Shown here in pieces: positions 7,131-9,366 of a DNA stretch of 9,366 nt; position 1 is the stretch's first letter; each line of letters opens with the position of its first letter. Made by a program: the position numbers and the translations under genes. The stretch is from Clostridia bacterium (GTDB taxonomy: Bacteria > Bacillota > Clostridia > Lachnospirales > Cellulosilyticaceae), in contig JAQSYC010000048.1 in the NCBI GenBank assembly GCA_029256345.1, positions 1 to 9,366 of the forward strand, read 5' to 3'. The notes under the pieces are model-generated. The model saw only the letters and a list, made by a program, of their open reading frames with translations, did no database searches and was not told where the DNA came from.

Positions 7131-8006
7131 CTATTTGAAAAGTTGGTTTTCACGGCCATAAAAAAATAAGTATTGCTGTGCATACCCAGAAAGCTCTCCG
7201 AAGTATTGTTTCGAGAAATCCTGTATAACCTTTAGGCTCGTTTCTTTCCCTTTAAAGTATATCCCTTCTATAACTCTTTTAATCCATACATCAGTGGGAA
7301 AAACTTCTGATTTTGAATAAGCAAATAACAAGATACAATCTGCTATTTTGGGGCCTACCCCTTTTATACCCATTAGTTTATTTTTTGCCTCTTCTGCAGT
7401 GCAAATATAGAGGTCATTTAAGATGACTTCTTCATTTAAAACCTTTTGGCATGCATCCATAATATAAGGTGCCCTAAACCCTACCTTACAATCTCTTAAT
7501 GCTTCTTCTGATGCTCTAGCCAGCTGCTTGGCCGTCGGAAAAGTATAATACATTTTGTCCTGCTCTTCATAGCCATCAATAAGGTCTCCAAATTGCTGTG
7601 ATAAGTTTTTGATACATTGTTTAATCTGAGGGATGGCCTTGTTCTGAGAAATAATAAAGGATATAAGCATTTCCCAAGGGTCCTGTCTAAGGATGCGAAT
7701 TCCTTCACCAAATGCTATAGCCTTCGCCATATACTCATCTTTTTGCGAAAGCACTTGCACAATATGCTTATATTCCGTGTCAAGATCTAAGTAAGAACTC
7801 CATATTTCATCAAATTCACTTACGGTTGTATTATGAATCAATATACTGTCACTGTCTTGCTGCTGTATGATTTTTATAAGTTTTTGTTTGGCATTTAATA
7901 AATAACTACTGTCTGAAATTTTTTCAAATCTAAAAACTTGTCCACTTTCTAGGATTTGTCCTATATTAAAATACTTCAAGTTCTCCAGCATTACAACATT
8001 CTTCAT
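7131..8006 (-). CDS. ogg: 8-oxoguanine DNA glycosylase/AP lyase, Ogg1 family
   Basis: A 291-residue base-excision repair enzyme that should remove 8-oxoguanine from DNA and nick the abasic site. It has the Ogg1-type N-terminal domain (FNIGQILESGQVFRF near residues 13-27) and then the helix-hairpin-helix glycosylase domain. The HhH is GIKGVGPKIADC, with the expected catalytic lysine K220. The aspartate D239 in FPTDVW follows 19 residues later, the same spacing as K249 and D268 of human OGG1. SQN (120-122) matches the asparagine-containing segment of the active site, and GYAQQYLFFY matches the conserved C-terminal helix. The start is set at the ATG at 8006, preceded by AAGGG nine bases upstream. 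An in-frame ATG at 8030 has only a poor ribosome site and would lie about 12 bases from the predicted transcription start. Single gene, divergent from the next one. Family call secure; exact base preference inferred. Confidence 0.9.
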   Translation of the reverse strand: MKNVVMLENLKYFNIGQILESGQVFRFEKISDSSYLLNAKQKLIKIIQQQDSDSILIHNTTVSEFDEIWSSYLDLDTEYKHIVQVLSQKDEYMAKAIAFGEGIRILRQDPWEMLISFIISQNKAIPQIKQCIKNLSQQFGDLIDGYEEQDKMYYTFPTAKQLARASEEALRDCKVGFRAPYIMDACQKVLNEEVILNDLYICTAEEAKNKLMGIKGVGPKIADCILLFAYSKSEVFPTDVWIKRVIEGIYFKGKETSLKVIQDFSKQYFGELSGYAQQYLFFYGRENQLFK

Positions 8007-8048
8007 GTTTACACGCCCTTTACTTTTCATTCTTTAGCTATTATTTCC

Positions 8049-8078
8049 ATTATACTCATTAATACCCCTATTTGTGCA
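8049..8078 (-). promoter_or_regulatory. Predicted ogg promoter
   Basis: On the minus strand there is a perfect TATAAT (8049-8054), an 18-base spacer and TGCACA (8073-8078, 4 of 6 to TTGACA). The start of transcription would be near 8042, giving a leader of about 36 bases to the ATG at 8006. Confidence 0.6.
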
Positions 8079-8138
8079 GTCTTATTCTCAAATAACTTAT
8101 AAAAAGCTCCATTAACTTTTTATTGTGTTTTATTTATA

Positions 8139-8147
8139 TGTTATACT
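8139..8147 (+). promoter_or_regulatory. Predicted extended -10 promoter of the double CxxC protein gene
   Basis: TGT directly followed by TATACT (8142-8147) forms an extended -10 element. The upstream DNA is T-rich with no good -35, which extended -10 promoters tolerate. The start would be near 8154, 24 bases before the ATG. Confidence 0.5.
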
Positions 8148-8177
8148 GTTATCAAACTACTTACTAAGGAGATCTTT

Positions 8178-8942
8178 ATGAAAGATACGATTTATACCAT
8201 TCCTTTAACAGATGCATTTAAAGCTGAGGATGAATGTCCCTTCTGTTTTATAAAACGCAAACTTGAGCAAGACGCTATCTCCTTTATACTAGGCTCAGCT
8301 TATATGGAAGAAGATATTAGAGAAGTAACAGATCAGATAGGTTTTTGTGCAGAACATTATAAAAAGATGTATGACTATGGTAACCGTCTAGGGCTAGCTC
8401 TTATGCTTCATACTCATTATACCAAATTGCAGCAAGAACTGTGTCAAAAACTAGAACATTTTTGTCCAGAAACCCAAGGTCTAATGACCAAACTCAAAAA
8501 ACTAACAGGTACTGCTGCTCCTTCCTCAAATCCTATGAGTTCTTGGATTAAAGAAAAACATGAGGCTTGTTATATCTGTGATGCTATGGATAAAAATTTC
8601 TCTAGATATATGGATACCTTTTTTTATCTCATGTCTCATAATGACGACTTTAAACCATTATTTCTGAACTGTAAGGGCTTTTGCTTGCCTCATTTTGGAG
8701 AAGTCCTTTCTTTGTCGGAAAACAAACTTTCTGACAAACAAAAAGAGACTTTTTATCCAATTTTGTTTGATAAGATGCAAAGTCATTTTAAAAGACTGGA
8801 TGAAGACATTGCCTGGTTTATCGATAAATATGATTATAAGAACACCCACGCCGACTGGAAAACTTCTAAGGATGCCATTCCGAGGGGCATTCAAAAACTA
8901 GCTGGCATTTATGTTCAGGATACTTCTTTTAAAGAAAAATAA
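8178..8942 (+). CDS. DUF6062-like protein with two CxxC...CxxH modules, function unknown
   Basis: A 254-residue protein with no signal peptide and no membrane segment, so probably cytosolic. It contains two similar modules: C20-x2-C23 ... C57-x2-H60 and C131-x2-C134 ... C169-x2-H172, with 33 and 34 residues between the pairs. Each second pair sits in a matching context (GFCAEH and GFCLPH). Three cysteines and one histidine per module suggest a zinc site, and the symmetry suggests an internal duplication. The C-terminus (WFIDKYDYKN ... KDAIPRGIQKLAG) resembles, from memory, the conserved end of the Firmicute family DUF6062; I could not check this. The start ATG has AAGGAG six bases upstream. 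It is transcribed away from ogg and ends 7 bases from a convergent gene. No catalytic motif is seen, so no biochemical role is assigned. Confidence 0.85.
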   Translation: MKDTIYTIPLTDAFKAEDECPFCFIKRKLEQDAISFILGSAYMEEDIREVTDQIGFCAEHYKKMYDYGNRLGLALMLHTHYTKLQQELCQKLEHFCPETQGLMTKLKKLTGTAAPSSNPMSSWIKEKHEACYICDAMDKNFSRYMDTFFYLMSHNDDFKPLFLNCKGFCLPHFGEVLSLSENKLSDKQKETFYPILFDKMQSHFKRLDEDIAWFIDKYDYKNTHADWKTSKDAIPRGIQKLAGIYVQDTSFKEK

Positions 8943-8949
8943 AGGCATA

Positions 8950-9366
8950 CTAGAAATAAAACATCTTTATACCGATAGCAATAATAGCACTGTCTGCAAA
9001 GATGTGTATCAGCCAGGAATTGATAATACTACTGGTTCTGGTGTTGATCACATTAAAAATAATACCTCCAATAAACAATCCCAATAAAGCTAACACTATA
9101 ATACCCGGACTAAACCAAGTATTAAAAATGGCTACGTGATAAACTGCAAATAAAAGTGAAGAAAAGAGATAGGCTAACTTCTTATGACCAGCCTTATAAA
9201 GTGTTAAAAAAATAAACCCTCTAAAGAAATACTCCTCTAAAAAGGAGTTTCCAAAAGTAATATACAGGGCTACAAAAGGGAAATTTAAAGGTGTTACATT
9301 TGATTTCAGCATCAGCTGATCTGCAACATGTTCTAAATTGATAAAGTTTTTAGTGGTCATATAAGC
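8950..9366 (-). CDS. CPBP-family intramembrane metalloprotease (5' end cut by window edge)
   Basis: The visible 138 or so residues are the C-terminal half of a membrane protein with several hydrophobic segments. Counting from the ATG at 9360, it carries the CPBP (CAAX protease and bacteriocin-processing, Abi) motifs in order. These are E42-E43-x3-R47 (FLEEYFFRG), F71-x3-H75 (LFAVYH) and H119-x3-D123 (WLIHIFAD), the residues expected at the metal-binding active site inside the membrane. The frame stays open through 9366 with no stop or ribosome site ahead of the ATG, and family members are usually 200-300 residues. The true start is therefore probably outside the window. Substrates are unknown; relatives include prenyl-protein proteases and bacteriocin-immunity proteins. 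Confidence 0.88.
   Translation of the reverse strand, partial: AYMTTKNFINLEHVADQLMLKSNVTPLNFPFVALYITFGNSFLEEYFFRGFIFLTLYKAGHKKLAYLFSSLLFAVYHVAIFNTWFSPGIIVLALLGLFIGGIIFNVINTRTSSIINSWLIHIFADSAIIAIGIKMFYF

Noticed and set aside
7105..7136. Hairpin AAATAG/CTATTT overlapping the ogg stop as its terminator
   Set aside because: The stem is six mostly A-T pairs and the T run is broken by AAGG, so it is too weak to call.
7496..7711. Minus-strand frame inside ogg, and a minus-strand frame at 8658-8894 inside the DUF6062-like gene
   Set aside because: Both are out-of-frame or antisense shadows of well-supported genes, without ribosome sites or recognisable domains.
8004..8030. Upstream ATG at 8030 for ogg
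   Set aside because: The ribosome site is poor and the predicted transcription start is only about 12 bases away. The ATG at 8006 has AAGGG nine bases upstream.

Overview
The window looks like chromosomal DNA of a low-GC Firmicute, most likely of class Clostridia. The evidence is AT-rich intergenic DNA, strong AGGAGG-type ribosome sites, a CIRCE-controlled groESL operon, an Ogg1-type glycosylase of the kind known from clostridia, and a DUF6062-like protein. I cannot name a genus from sequence alone. I see no RNA genes, insertion sequences, prophage or CRISPR. Both edges cut a gene.

Positions 1-4850 (minus strand, read right to left) hold one export operon. Its order is a TolC-family channel-like protein, an HlyD-family adaptor with a very long coiled-coil hairpin, and two tandem paralogous ABC-2 permeases, the second cut by the left edge. 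The genes are 12 and 23 bases apart, then overlap by 17. A single clear promoter lies between two copies of a palindromic operator, which together form a perfect 24-bp inverted repeat. The pattern suits a dimeric TetR-type repressor, but no regulator gene and no ABC ATPase gene lie in the window. This is the most interesting part: a TolC/HlyD/ABC system in what otherwise reads as a single-membrane lineage. The adaptor keeps the Arg-Leu-Ser tip motif used to dock onto TolC, while the TolC-like partner seems to lack at least one of the two usual beta-hairpins.

Positions 4866-7000 hold groES-groEL on the minus strand, with a perfect CIRCE element upstream and a strong intrinsic terminator downstream. 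An A-rich, gene-free stretch (7001-7130) separates it from ogg, an 8-oxoguanine DNA glycosylase gene at 7131-8006 (minus). Divergent from ogg at 8178-8942 (plus) is a cytosolic protein with two CxxC...CxxH modules, probably zinc-binding. At the right edge, convergent with it and only 7 bases away, is a CPBP-type intramembrane protease gene truncated at its 5' end.

Functionally the window combines a probably ligand-inducible exporter with housekeeping stress genes (protein folding, oxidative DNA repair). Apart from the exporter operon and groESL, I see no evidence that neighbouring genes share a pathway.
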